From assembly GCF_024679245.1 (NCBI RefSeq), contig NC_090180.1:11244507-11308506 (forward strand): 64,000 nt of DNA. Reading direction: 5' to 3'. This document shows, one piece after another, positions 42,701 through 55,000 of the stretch; the stretch's first letter is position 1, and each line of letters opens with the position of its first letter. Source of the DNA: Pseudorasbora parva. Lineage: Eukaryota; Chordata; Actinopteri; Cypriniformes; Gobionidae. Below the pieces are notes generated by a model. That model was not told where the DNA came from, did not search any database, and saw nothing but the letters and a program-made list of their open reading frames with translations. A program made the translations under genes and the position numbers.

Positions 42701-45700
42701 GACAACATAACATGAAACCCGTATAACAGCAAAACAACACATAGCAAGATACAACATACATTAAACAACATATAACACCATGATATCATAACATGGCATG
42801 ACACATACAAAAATATAAAATTAAACAACATATAAAAACAAAACATCACATAACAGCATATAACGGCACAACACAACATGCCATAGCATATATCAGACGG
42901 CTTAATTGGTTAGTCGTGGCAAATTGCATACCTGACCATGATCCCAGAGAACCTATTTTCAAGATAGCTGTGCAATGATGTGAAGCAGTAAAATATACAG
43001 CAAAAATAATTGCTAAATAACCCCCTTCAGGACAATACATCAATCCTGGGCTTCATCTCCTGATCACCTTGTCAGGTTTATTTTGCAATAATGAATGGAT
43101 AATTTCAATACAGAAATCAAAATAGTATTTCATACCTTATAGAGTCGGTCTGTAGGGGGAAAAATGCCCAGACAGATGGACAGAAGGATCCAGCCTCTGT
43201 TTACACTCTTGTGGTTCTTATTGTCTGTTAACTGCTTACATATCTGACAGTAGATTTCATCTCTGGAAAACATATAGGAAGTCATAAAGATTATGTAACT
43301 GTTATCTCTCTGTATGAGGAATGCAGTATCTCGCACATTATGAACAATGTAAATGACCATTGCCCCCATCACATTAACCTTATATCTTGTCGTACAATGG
43401 CATATCCCACAATAATGTGTAGTTTTTCCAAGGATGTCATTGGACGATCAAAAGTTGGTCCCTCTCCAAACAGTACAACCTCTTCCTCCTGAACAGCCTC
43501 CATTCTAGGTTTTGGTACTTCTTCTGGCTGCAAATTTCATCCAAATAAGTTAGAATAAGAATAAGAACCTGCCATGATGCATGTTTTAGCTGCGGATAAT
43601 GTTGACTGTTGTACTCAGAGCGGTAACACATTTCACCTCTTCAGGAATGGCTGAGTGTTTTCGTTTCCCTGTCCCCTTCTGCTGCTTCATTTTTTTCCTC
43701 AAAAATTTCTGCAATTACAACAAACAAAATAAACTCACACGTTTGTTTGATATAATGCTATAGTTACATATGTTGGGGAATTCAGTTTTGTTTTTGAATG
43801 ACATCTGAAACATTCTTTTTTCTGTATTTATAGTCCTATGGTTTTAATTTGTCCTGCTTTTTAAACATGTAAACATTTACTTTTCTTTCTCTGTATTCAC
43901 ATTCACATCTTTATATTGTTATTTCCCTTATTTCCACCAGGAGGCATTTTACCAGGTGCTCACATCTAGTTGTATGTGTGGTTGTCACCTTCTACACCAT
44001 TGGTAGTGTAACACAACTGAAACATGATATGATTGGCTAGTCCATGGCTAGGCTTATTTTAAATGTGTTTGCATAAAAATATGTATAGCAATACAATATA
44101 TACTAGCACTAACCAGCATATAAAATTATGCTGACAGGCTGGTCTTTACAGCAGGTTAGGTAGTGCAGGTATAGGCAGAAGGCAAGTGTATTATGGTGTC
44201 TCGATTTTTTTACCTGATCTAATCCAACAAGGTTACTGAGTCGCCGTGCTTGTCTCTGACCGAGGTTCCTTTGAATGGGGTCGGACATAGCAGAAGCACG
44301 TTCTTGCTTCGGCTCTGGAAGATCTCCCATAAATCTTAGTATGATCCACCATACTGTCAAACTGGCCTGGAGGAGATAGGAAAAAATGTGTAGAGAAGGA
44401 ATAAGACAGTCAGCTGTGACATTGTTCTTGTATTGGTTTATCAAGTGCCGCTTTAAATGGGAACATGATGCTAATGAGAACAATACTTGCCAGAGTATCC
44501 CCTTCATCCTCATGGTAGAGGAGGGGTTTCCGTAATCTCTGTTGGATATGTGAGTGGGTTGAAGATCCTTGGAAGTGTAGAGATGAAAATTTAGAGAAAG
44601 CGAACTCATCATCCTCTGCTTCCTTCTCATCCTCTTTATCATCTTCTAGATCATTATTATCTTCTAGATCATTATTATCTTCTAGATCTTTATTATCTTC
44701 TAGATCTTTATTATCTTCTAGTTCGTTGTCGCTGCTGTCTGGTAATGGCATTGCCTTCCTTGGTGTTACAGGGCTCTCTACAAGTTCAACCTCTTCTAAC
44801 TTCACCGGCTCTGCCTCAAAATCCTAGAACATCAGAAACATATCACACAAAGTTAGTATTAACCAAGAAATATCAGTATACAGTATTATCACTGACAGCA
44901 TAATAGTATGCATTAACTGATTGTGTAGACAATACAACTCAAGCTTTTCATATTTCGGACAATGAATTTGATCAGGAAGTGTTTGTTCCCGCTATTCTGC
45001 TGTCAAGATGACTCTAACCTCGAAACCCTCTGGAGCTGGGCCCTCTTGTCCTCCTAATGCACTCATGAAGCCAAAAAGATTCTCCACCATTTCCTCATCA
45101 TCCTTGTCCTGGGATTTGGCAGCTTCCTCGTTTTTTCTGAGCAGCTCCTCTAGGCGTTGCTGAAGCTCCAGTGCTGCCAGTTCCTGAGCCTCTTTTTCTT
45201 GCGCAGTCAGAAACGCCTGAGACAGGACAAGTGTATGAATAAAAGCATCACAAATTAAGTACATTACCAGAATAAATTTGGAATAAATACGTTTTTTTCT
45301 GATTTTGAAAGAAGTCTCTTATGCTCACCAAGGCTGCATTTATTTGATGGAAGAAAAAAAAAACAGTAAAAAGAGTAATATTGAGAAATATCAGTAGATT
45401 TTAACCAGTGGGTGGTGTCAGGTTTCAAATTTATTTGAACTATTAATAAATTAATAGTCAAAACCTTTTCTTATCTTGACAAAACACATAACTTATTCTC
45501 CATATCCCCCAGAGTTAGATAAGTCCATAAATACCACTCTCATCTCAGTGCGTCCCATAACCCACCGCTAGCCTAGTTTAGCACAAAGACTGAAGGTAAA
45601 TGGTTTCAGCTAGCCTACTGCTCGATAAGTGACTAAATAACACAAACATTTTCCTATTTACATGTTGTGATGTGTATAGTTATATTATGTACTAAGAACA

Positions 45701-48700
45701 ACAGAAACTGAAGTTGCAATTTTCTAGACCGATATGGCAAAGAACTATACTCTCATTCCTGCATAATACCATGTGTGCAGCAGCGCTACAATAGGCTAAC
45801 TTCCGTCAACATAACCAACGTGACAACCTGCGTGCACAGAGAGTGTGCTGGGGATTATTTTTCAGGCACTGCATAATATCATTGCACAGCTGCACCCATG
45901 GTACGGCAGCAAAGTTTCTGGACAATTACACAGGAATGAGAGAATAGTTCCTAGCCATTTCGGTTTAGAAAATTGCAACTTTTCACTTTCCGTTGTTCTT
46001 AGTACATGATGTAACCATACACATTGGCCCTCATTTATCAATCTTGCATAGAAACTGGTGTATATGTTGGCGTAAGATTATGCTTACACTCCTCTCACCG
46101 CCTGATTTATGAAACTGTGCGCACCTCTGCAATCCAGGTGTACGCAATACTTGCCCTTGATAAATGTGACGGCTGAAAACGATCGTCATTAGAATAACAC
46201 GCCCCTATATATTCAAGTCTCTGCCTCTCCCACGCCCTCATTTTACGTCATGGACAAACAGAAGACGGCAAAGAAGCGAAACTTCTCCGACGTGGAGATC
46301 GGGGGCGCTCAATCATCTTACTAGTCCACTAGTCAGGGCACTGATTAGGACATAAGTCAATGGGCTGACTCCCTGATCAGTGCCCTGACTACTGAACTAG
46401 TGAGATGATTGAGACCATCACCAGGGAAGTGAAAAAAAAAAACGAAATTGTTTTATTTGGGAGTTTAAAGAGTGGGATTAAAGGCACCTACAAAAACAAA
46501 ATATGGACCCAAATTACGAGTACTCTTAGGAGGTTGAGAAGCGCACTCCAGCAGTTTAAATAGCTGTTTGGGTGATAAATTACCATCACAATGCATTATT
46601 TTACAGCACGTTTTGAAACAATTAGCATTTAATTTCGTATCACGGCACATGTATTGGGGTGTACAATAGTGATGATGATGTGATGTGGAGTACTACCATT
46701 CATTCACATTAATAACTACATGACAATTTGTAAGATTCTTATTCTTATTCTTATTCTTATTCTTATTATTCTTATTATTATTCTTAATGACGCTTGTTAT
46801 TCAGAAGAAGAATGTCGTTTTTATTGATTTTATTATTATTTAAAAGAAGAAGGTCATTGTTATTATTTTGTCAGTCTGAATTATTTTAGTCCCAGTCCGT
46901 GCGCAGCTGCCGAGCCAGGCGGGCCTGAAACGTCAGATAAAGCGCACAGGCTCGCGACTGGAGGAATACATATGCCTACAAATCAAACACTTTGATAAAG
47001 TCACACAAATGAAACATTGACGTTCATGTTGCACAAAAATAAACACTGAATGTTGTTGTTGTGGTTTTTAACAGTGGGTCATGATATAACATATCTTGTC
47101 AGTGCGTTTTGTGGTGTTAGGAATAGTTTTTCTGCGCATTTTCACACTAACTCAAACGTGCGTACACCACCTCCTGAGCTGGCATAGGATTTGAGCGTGC
47201 CGTACGCCAACGTCCATATTGATAAATCTCAAAGTCACCGTGGGTTTGAGTGTACGCAAGGTGTACGCTGGAAATTTGGTGTACGCACTTTTGATAAATG
47301 AGGGCCATTACAACATGTAAATAGGAAAATGTTGGCGTTATTTTGTCACTTATTGAGCAGTAGGCTAGCTGGAGCCATTTACCTCGAGTAAGTTGTGCTA
47401 AGCTAGGCTAGCGGTGGGTGCGTCAGACAGAGTTATGGCACGCACGGAGATGAGAATTATATGTATGTGTAACGGAGACCAGCTAGTAGTAGTTGCTGTG
47501 CGAGTAAACCTCACTCCTTTGACCTCAAGAGACGCTCTAGCAACTGGCGCTAGTGGTTGCAGCCTTTAGCCTCCTTGTTAGAGCGTCTGACTCTCATGCC
47601 GGCGGACCCGGGTTCGAGTCCCGGTCCGAACAGAAGGGGTTACATATGGAATTATCTAACTCTGGGTGAATAAGCCAAGTCCAAAAAAGTCAGCGTGCTC
47701 CTTTAATTTGTTACAGGAGAATGCATAAAAAAATTCAATGGAATGTGGATATTTTTGAACCAAGCAAATTGAACCTAAAAAATATCTTAACTTTTTGTGA
47801 TATCCAAAAATGATTTTGTAAAATATATTTATATTTTACTTTAGTTTGGATATTGCATTTTCACGTCTATTCTCAAAAAAGGGGGGTGATTTAGTAATAC
47901 TACTATGAAAAAATACTACTAAGAAGGTATTCCACTATCCGTTCTACTATAAACTCACATCTGTTTTCATTCTCTTGAGGGTTTTCCTGGCCAGCAGTCC
48001 TCTGGTCTGTGTCTGCAGCAGTATCACTGCGTTTTTTTTACATTTCAGGTTTTTCCTGGCGAGGTAGCCGCGGGTCTGTGTTTGTAGAGTGACTGCAGCA
48101 GCCCGTCTTCGCATATAGTCCGTATGGAGCTGCCGACTGCGCACTTTTGCCTGTAGTCGAGCAAACCCCCGCTTGATCTAACACGGAAAACAGAAAGAAT
48201 GTGAGGCATGTTTCATTATGCCACTACACTAATGTTAAGGGCTCATGTCTCCATACAGACATTAGATGTTCCTGCATAGCTTACTTTGCAAAAGTCTCTC
48301 CGGTCTCTGTGACCACGCCAGTTTTTTTGTAAAACCAGAGCTGCCCTCCTCTTCTTTACAAAAGCTTCTCTGTATGTGGATAAAGAATGACTTAGTTTAA
48401 CAAAGCTGTACAACTACATAAGAAACATTACGACAGTGGGAAACAAACCTGTCCTTGTGGGCAAGCATCACTCTTTGGATGATAAGTGCCTTCCTATAGA
48501 GCTCTTGCTCTCTCTCCATTTCTAGGAAGGAGTCATGATGATCCTGCAACAGGGAGTAAGGATAAACATAATGCAAAAAAAAATGATAGATAAACTAGTT
48601 TAAATGTTTGGGGTCAATACGATTTTGTTATTTTATGCTCTCAATCTGTGATTATATCCTAATATACAAATGTTATACATAATTAATATCAATAGTTGTG

Positions 48701-51700
48701 CTGCTTAATATTTTTGTGGAAACCGTGATACATTTATTTGATAAATGGAAGAAAAAAACAGCCTTTATATGAAATAGAAGTTGTTGTTTTATTACATTTA
48801 TTTTATGTCTTTACTGTCACTTTTTATTAGTTTAGTGTACCCTTTCTGGATTTAAAATAAATAAATCTTACTTAAATATAATACTAAATACGGCAACAAT
48901 GCATTTAGAAACCCTATTTAACATTACAGGGAATTTACGCCATTTTAGTATCAAGGCTAATTATATGGCAAACACAAGGTCAATAATCACAATCCATTTT
49001 AAAATCCATAAACCTAATTTAAATGACTATATAAACATTTATTCTTGACATTAGATGCATTAGACATTAGAGTCATAAAGGAGGAACTTAACTCATCAAT
49101 AGAAACCCATGCGTTACAGATACTTCTAATACATTAGAGAAATATTATGCTTGAGGTACCCTGAGAAAGATTTTGGTTTTGCCAATCTTCCAATCCTCTT
49201 CGTCTTTGATCATAGCCCTGCAGATGGCTGCACAGCAGTTGGCAGGAGGCTCCTAATGAACAAATAAGAGATTTTATTTTTTAAATTATGCCAATCTGGT
49301 ACATTCATCATGTTTAAAGCTGAAGCTTAATTATTTTATTTAGTTTCTCCTGTGAGCTTAATATGCATACAATATATACAATTAAAAGTAAACTATTCAT
49401 AGATCAATTCCCACAAATCATCTCCACTAGTGTGGTGCAGGCATTAAGCATTGGCTCAACCAGGACTACTAAACCAGGATCACTAAATTTGATCTACTTT
49501 CAACTATCACTTCATATTAAATAATTCACATATTTAGAGCATCAGATTTGTAAATAACCGTATTGTCCCATACAGTGTTGGGGTCACATTCTGCAGACTT
49601 CAGGAGCGCACGATAGCGATGCAGGAAGTCTTTAAAGGTGTGCCGGATGGGATATCCCAGCTTGCGTATTCTAATGGTCTCCAGCATTCCAGAGTAGCGA
49701 AGTTGCTGCATACAGAGCTCTCTGTCAAAAACCTGACGAGGAAGATAAAATATGATTTAAAAAGTGTTCTGGTGGCTACACAACATAAAATGTGTAACTT
49801 AAAGGATGTGAATTGATACCATGGACTTCTTTTTGTCATTTGGTTTAAAACAACGTATGAAGAAGGGCTGACAGAGAGACAGGGCCTTCATCAGAGCGTC
49901 CAGAGACTGACGGAACTGGCCACTCAGAGTAGATATCTGCCTCCTCGAATCATTTACTTGCTGTGTGGCATAAAAGAGACAATTTATTTAAAATACGTTG
50001 TCAATGTCAAGACAACACTGTCAATCTGCTGTACTCATACACGTAAAGAGTTCTTCGGCGTCATGATGATCTTGTTGATTTTGTTAGCGTTCTTGACTGA
50101 GTTTGTATTCATCTCCTTCTCAAAGATCTGCTTGAGCAACTTGTTGGAAGATTTCCGAATCAGCTCCATGATGTCCATGCTAAGGGCATCTCTGTTCTTC
50201 TCCAAAAAACCTGCCAAAATACAACTCTTTCAGACCAGAAACAATTTGCCTTTTAATGTAACTACCGGGAAATGTTGTCAAGTTACGATTAGTACCTTCA
50301 CAGTCATAATAAACCACCCCAGCAAAGTGCTGAACCCCAAAATTCATGCCATGTTTGCTCTTGGATGAGATGTACTGTTTGTTCCCATTGTGTTCTTGGT
50401 TAATTTTATTTAACATTGTGGCATCTGTTCCCTGCATTGAAGACAGGACGACATGGGGTGAGCACAGACAAAATATCTATCAGCATATGAACCAGACCAT
50501 GTAAGCTTACGAAGCTCACCTTAGGGAAGGTGCTCTCCTCATCAATCAGAGCCAGTATGTTGAGAGGTTTAACGGCCAGCAGGTCCAGGGTTTTCTGGTT
50601 GTCATTGAAAGCAATGCGCTTCCATGTGATTCCTTCTTTGCTATATTCATCCTGTTCCAGCTTAAAGACGTGCCTCACAAAGAATTGCTGCAGGTGCTCA
50701 TTGGCAAAATTAATGCACAGCTGCTCAAAACTAAACAGTGGGCAAAGCACAGAGAAAGTATATTTAAAGTATTTCAATTTAAAGTATGGGTATCGGTCGG
50801 TCGGTCGGTCGGTCGGTCGGTCTGTCTGTCTGTCTGTCTGTCTGTCGAAATACAATTAGGTGAGCAGGGCACAAACTAACCATATCAACACTATATAAAC
50901 AGAAATCTTTGGAAGATATTCAGTTAACCAGAGCAAAAGGTAATCAAGTCATTTATTTTTCTTCTCAGTTTTTAGTGTTTATATAAAATGAGACATCTGC
51001 TATTATTTAAATCTCCGATCTGTTATTTAGCTGTGGGGCATGTAACACTGCGTTACAATGTGACCCTATTAGAACTATGCTATTCTATGATGTTTGCAAC
51101 GTAATTCACATCAACCTATGGACATGTTGTCACTTTTATTATTTCAGGACAAATCAAGAAAAAAGTATACACTGTATTAATGAAACAAAAAGAAACATAA
51201 TTGTACTAGATGCGTGAAATTATTGTGGGAAAAAATGTGCATTTACACAAACTGAAAAAAGTCAAAAAGTGTTAGGTTGTGCCCTGCTCTCCCCTACTCA
51301 AGTAATTTAAATCCCTGCAGACCAACAACATACATTTTTCATTATATTTTGTAGTTTAAAAAAACTATTAGATGCTTACCTGTTCTGAGGGAAATTCTCA
51401 AAGCCAAAAATGTCAAGCAGGCCAATGTACTTGCGCGTGTAAGAGGACTCATCAGTTTGGGGTTTGTGAATGGCGCTGTTTATTCTCGTGAACATCCAAA
51501 TAAACAGCCTTCCGTACATGGCCTGTCAGGGAGTAGGACAAACACTACATGACGTGCAACAATAATGAGCATTTAGGAAGCCTGAATGTCTGTTGGTTAT
51601 ATACACCACCTTTGTTCAACAGTTATTTTTTAGTTTTTTGCAAAGTACTTAATTTAGCAAGGACACATTCAATCAATCAAAAGTGACGGTAAAGCCTTTT

Positions 51701-51995
51701 ACATTTCTACATAAAAAACATAATAAATTAAATAATCAAATAATTACTGCCCATCAAATAATTAGATAATTAAATAGTGATTTCCACAAAAATATTTGTA
51801 ATGCACCAAAGGATCATGCGACACTGAAGACTGGAGTAATGATGCTGAAAATTCAGCTTTGCCATCAAAGGAATTAATTACATTTTAAAATAAATTCATA
51901 TTTTAAAATAGTAAGTAATTATAATTATATTTCACAATATTACTGTATGTTTGGTCAAATAAATGCAGCCATGGTGAGCAAAAGAGACTTAAAAA

Positions 51996-52027
<32 letters not shown>

Positions 52028-55000
52028 CACACACACGAGCAGTGTGACTTATCCTTTATCTATGTTAAATCTCCAAAAAGGGCATGTGAGTACCTTGGCT
52101 AAAGCATCTCGGGTGTCTGTGGCCTGCTCTGCGCTGAGGGCTTTAGTGACTATCTCTCTATTTGTCATGAAGGAGCGATGGGTAAGACTCTTTTCAAGAA
52201 CTGCATCTTCTACCTGCAAAGTGAAAGAAGTGCTGTCATCAAATACATTCCGTAGCCAAATTTCAGATTACATAAAAGATAGTGAGCTTGAAAATGATTT
52301 GAAGTTTAAGTGCCTAATCAGATTTAGCTCTGAAAAAGCATTTGTACCTCCAGCAACTTGGCAGTGACAGAAAAATTATTTGATGACAGAACGTCACAGC
52401 TGTCCATGTTATTCATTATAGTGCCTGAAAAAAGAATATCAGCAAATCTTTCAACTTCAATTGATAGTATAAGAAACTACACTATTTTTTAAATGTGAAG
52501 ATAGTTTACATATTATTACTGTAACAGAAATGTTATAGACACTAACTCTGAAAGTTGGTATTGCCCATGTGTAGAATGGCAGCAAGTAATTTGAAGATTT
52601 CCCAGCAGTCCCTGTCTGTGAAGGTGAGGATCTTTAGAGCAGCACGAATCCGTCCAAACTCATCAGCATCGTCACGACCATCACATGTCATACAGTCACC
52701 CTAGAAAACCATCAGAAGAGTCAGATATTGAACTTGTGCCACAGTCAACGATTATTAATTTCAAAACCTGATATAGGAATCTGGATTAGAGACCAGGAGT
52801 CAATGTAACACTCAATGGATGCAGCACCAGTATTATTAATTGTATCTGACTCAAACAAATTACCCATTTAAATTCTCTATGGAACTACTAAACATGAATT
52901 GAAGCGCTCACCTCAGTCAGGTACTTGAACTGTGATGCATTACCAAGGGAGAGAATCTTCTTCTGGTCACTTTGCATCCCAGATAACATACAATAGAAAA
53001 TGTGGTAGTTCCTTTCATGTGGTGCCTAAAAAAATCAAGTAAAAAAAATAATAATAATTTATTTCTATGTTTTTAATCATTAAAATGTGAGACTGCAGTA
53101 TTTAATCACATATTAAATATCATTTTCATGAGCAATATCAGACTATTTAAATATAATGACACTCATAAAAGTGCACAGCCAATACTGATGCCTTTTCTTC
53201 CTCACGTATAGTGCAACTTAGTCTCACCTGATGACAGACACGAGACTTCTCCAACAAGTACTGCTCTATGTGAGCTCCCTCTATAACACCCTGTTTATTG
53301 AAGAAGATCTCCACATATTTCCCAAATCTGCTGGAGTTATCATTGCGAATGGTTTTGGCATTCCCAAAGGCTGTAAGACATGAACACGTGAGACAACTTT
53401 CTTGGGAAAAGATTGAAATAGTCCACCAAAAAAGCATGTTCAGTGCTTACCCTCCAGAACAGGGTTGGCCTGTATGATCTGCTGCTCTATCCAGGAGTGT
53501 TGCCCGCTCACAGCAGCCAGGAACTGAAGAATTAATTTAGTGCTTTCTGTCTTTCCTGCACCAGATTCTCCACTGACACACAAACCAGAAGCATTTATTA
53601 TTCATTAATGGTCCGCTATGATTGATAATAAGGCCATATTGATAAGGCCCTATTGATAATGGTATCTGCTAAATAAGTAAATATAAATGTTTTCAAATCC
53701 ATTGAGACAGAGCTGCAGTGTGATTAAACAATTATTCAATCAGAAGATGAAATGTGAATTCTGTAATAAACTTGTATTTATTCACAATAGAATATAGATA
53801 ACATATCAAATGTTGAAAGTGAGCATTTTGAAATGTCATGCCAAATATTGGCTCATTTTAGATTTCATGAGAGCTACACATTCCAAAAAAGTTGGGAAAG
53901 GTAGCAATAAGAGGCTGGAAAAGTTAAATGTTCATATAAGGAACAGATGGAGGATACATTTCCAACTTATTAGGTCAATTGGCAACATGGGTATAAAAAG
54001 AGCCTCTCAGAATGGCAGTGTCTCTCAGAAGTTAAGATGGGCAGAGGATCACCAATTTCCCCAATGCTGCGACGAAAATTAGTGGAGAAACATCAGAAAA
54101 GAGTTTCTCAGAGAAAAATTATCATCATCATCATCTTCAGTGCATAATATCATCTAAAGATTCAGAGAATCTGGAAATATCTCTGCACGTAAGGGTCAAG
54201 GCCGGAAAACCATACTTGATGCCCATGGAATGCTACTGTAATGGAAATCACAACATGTGCTCAGGAACAGGGGCGTAGCACCAAATTTTGGGCCCTGGGT
54301 ACAAACCATCTTGCTGGGCCCCCGTACCATGTATGTGTATGTATAGAAAACTGACTTCTAAGGCCCCCCCCCTGCCTCGGGCCCTGGTTACTCAGTACCC
54401 TTTATCCCCCCAGTTCCACGCCCCTGCTCAGGAATACTTCCAGAAAACATTGTCGGTGAACACAATCTACCGTGCCATTCGCCGTTGCCGGCTAAAACTC
54501 TATAGGTCACAAAAGAAGCCATATCTAAACATGATCCAGAAATGCAAGCATTATCTCTGGGCCAAGGCTAATTTCAAATGCACTATGGCAAAGTGGAAAA
54601 CTGTTCTGTGGTCAGATTAATAAAAAATTTAAGTTCTTTTTGGAAAAATGAGACGGCATGTCATACGGATTAAAGAGGACAAGGACAACCCAAGTTGTTA
54701 TCAGCATGCAGGCTCCTTTACTTCAGGAGCTTGCATCTCTGATGGTATGGGGTTGCATGAGTGTGTGTGGCATGGGCAGCTTACACATCTGGAAAGGCAC
54801 CATCAATGCTGAAAGGTATATCCAAGTTCTAGAACAACATATGCTCCTATCCAGAAGTTGTCTCTTTCAAGACCTTGGATTTTCCAACATGACAGTGCCA
54901 GACTACATACTGTGGTCAATTACAACATCATGGCTGTTTAGAAGGATCCAAGTACTGAAATGGCCAGCCTGCAGTCCAGATCTTCCCCATAGAAAACATT

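Larger units (their letters stand above)
46026..47306. mobile_element. PIF/Harbinger-like element remnant
   Basis: GGCCCTCATTTATCAA at 46026 and TTGATAAATGAGGGCC ending at 47306 form exact terminal inverted repeats flanked by a 3-bp ATT duplication. From about 46250 a plus-strand frame reads [18 protein letters not shown], and after an insertion continues [15 protein letters not shown]... [14 protein letters not shown]. This is the pattern of the Myb/SANT-like DNA-binding protein that accompanies Harbinger transposases. No transposase remains. Confidence 0.65.
45496..47672. repeat. large foldback element with nested insertions, myo7b intron 20
   Basis: The left arm (about 45505-45680: CAGAGTTAGATAAG, CCGCTAGCCTAG, CATTTTCCTATTTACATG) recurs in inverse on the right (about 47307-47660: CATGTAAATAGGAAAATG, CTAGGCTAGCGG, TTATCTAACTCTG). 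A second inverted pair is nearer the centre (about 45680-45740 and 45960-46020). A PIF/Harbinger-like element (46026-47306) and a tRNA-like element (47468-47644) interrupt it. Confidence 0.7.

Noticed and set aside
41440..42900. CRISPR-like or satellite array in the ACATA-rich tract
   Set aside because: Units are irregular, without spacers or a defined repeat. It is degenerate simple-sequence DNA in a vertebrate intron.
47580..47640. Functional tRNA gene
   Set aside because: The T-arm and B-box are good, but the anticodon arm does not pair well and there is no clear acceptor stem. It lies inside a repeat with a second copy elsewhere.
45217..47958. A missing exon encoding a single alpha-helix between neck and tail
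   Set aside because: Frame and phase join cleanly from 47959 to 45216, MYO7B has only a short linker here, and no exon-like frame with splice sites was found in the transposon-filled intron.
50406..50855. Long minus-strand frame running through exon 12 and a tetranucleotide repeat as one coding exon
   Set aside because: The part beyond the acceptor at 50731 encodes DRQTDRPT repeats from the microsatellite. Family homology starts exactly at the splice site.
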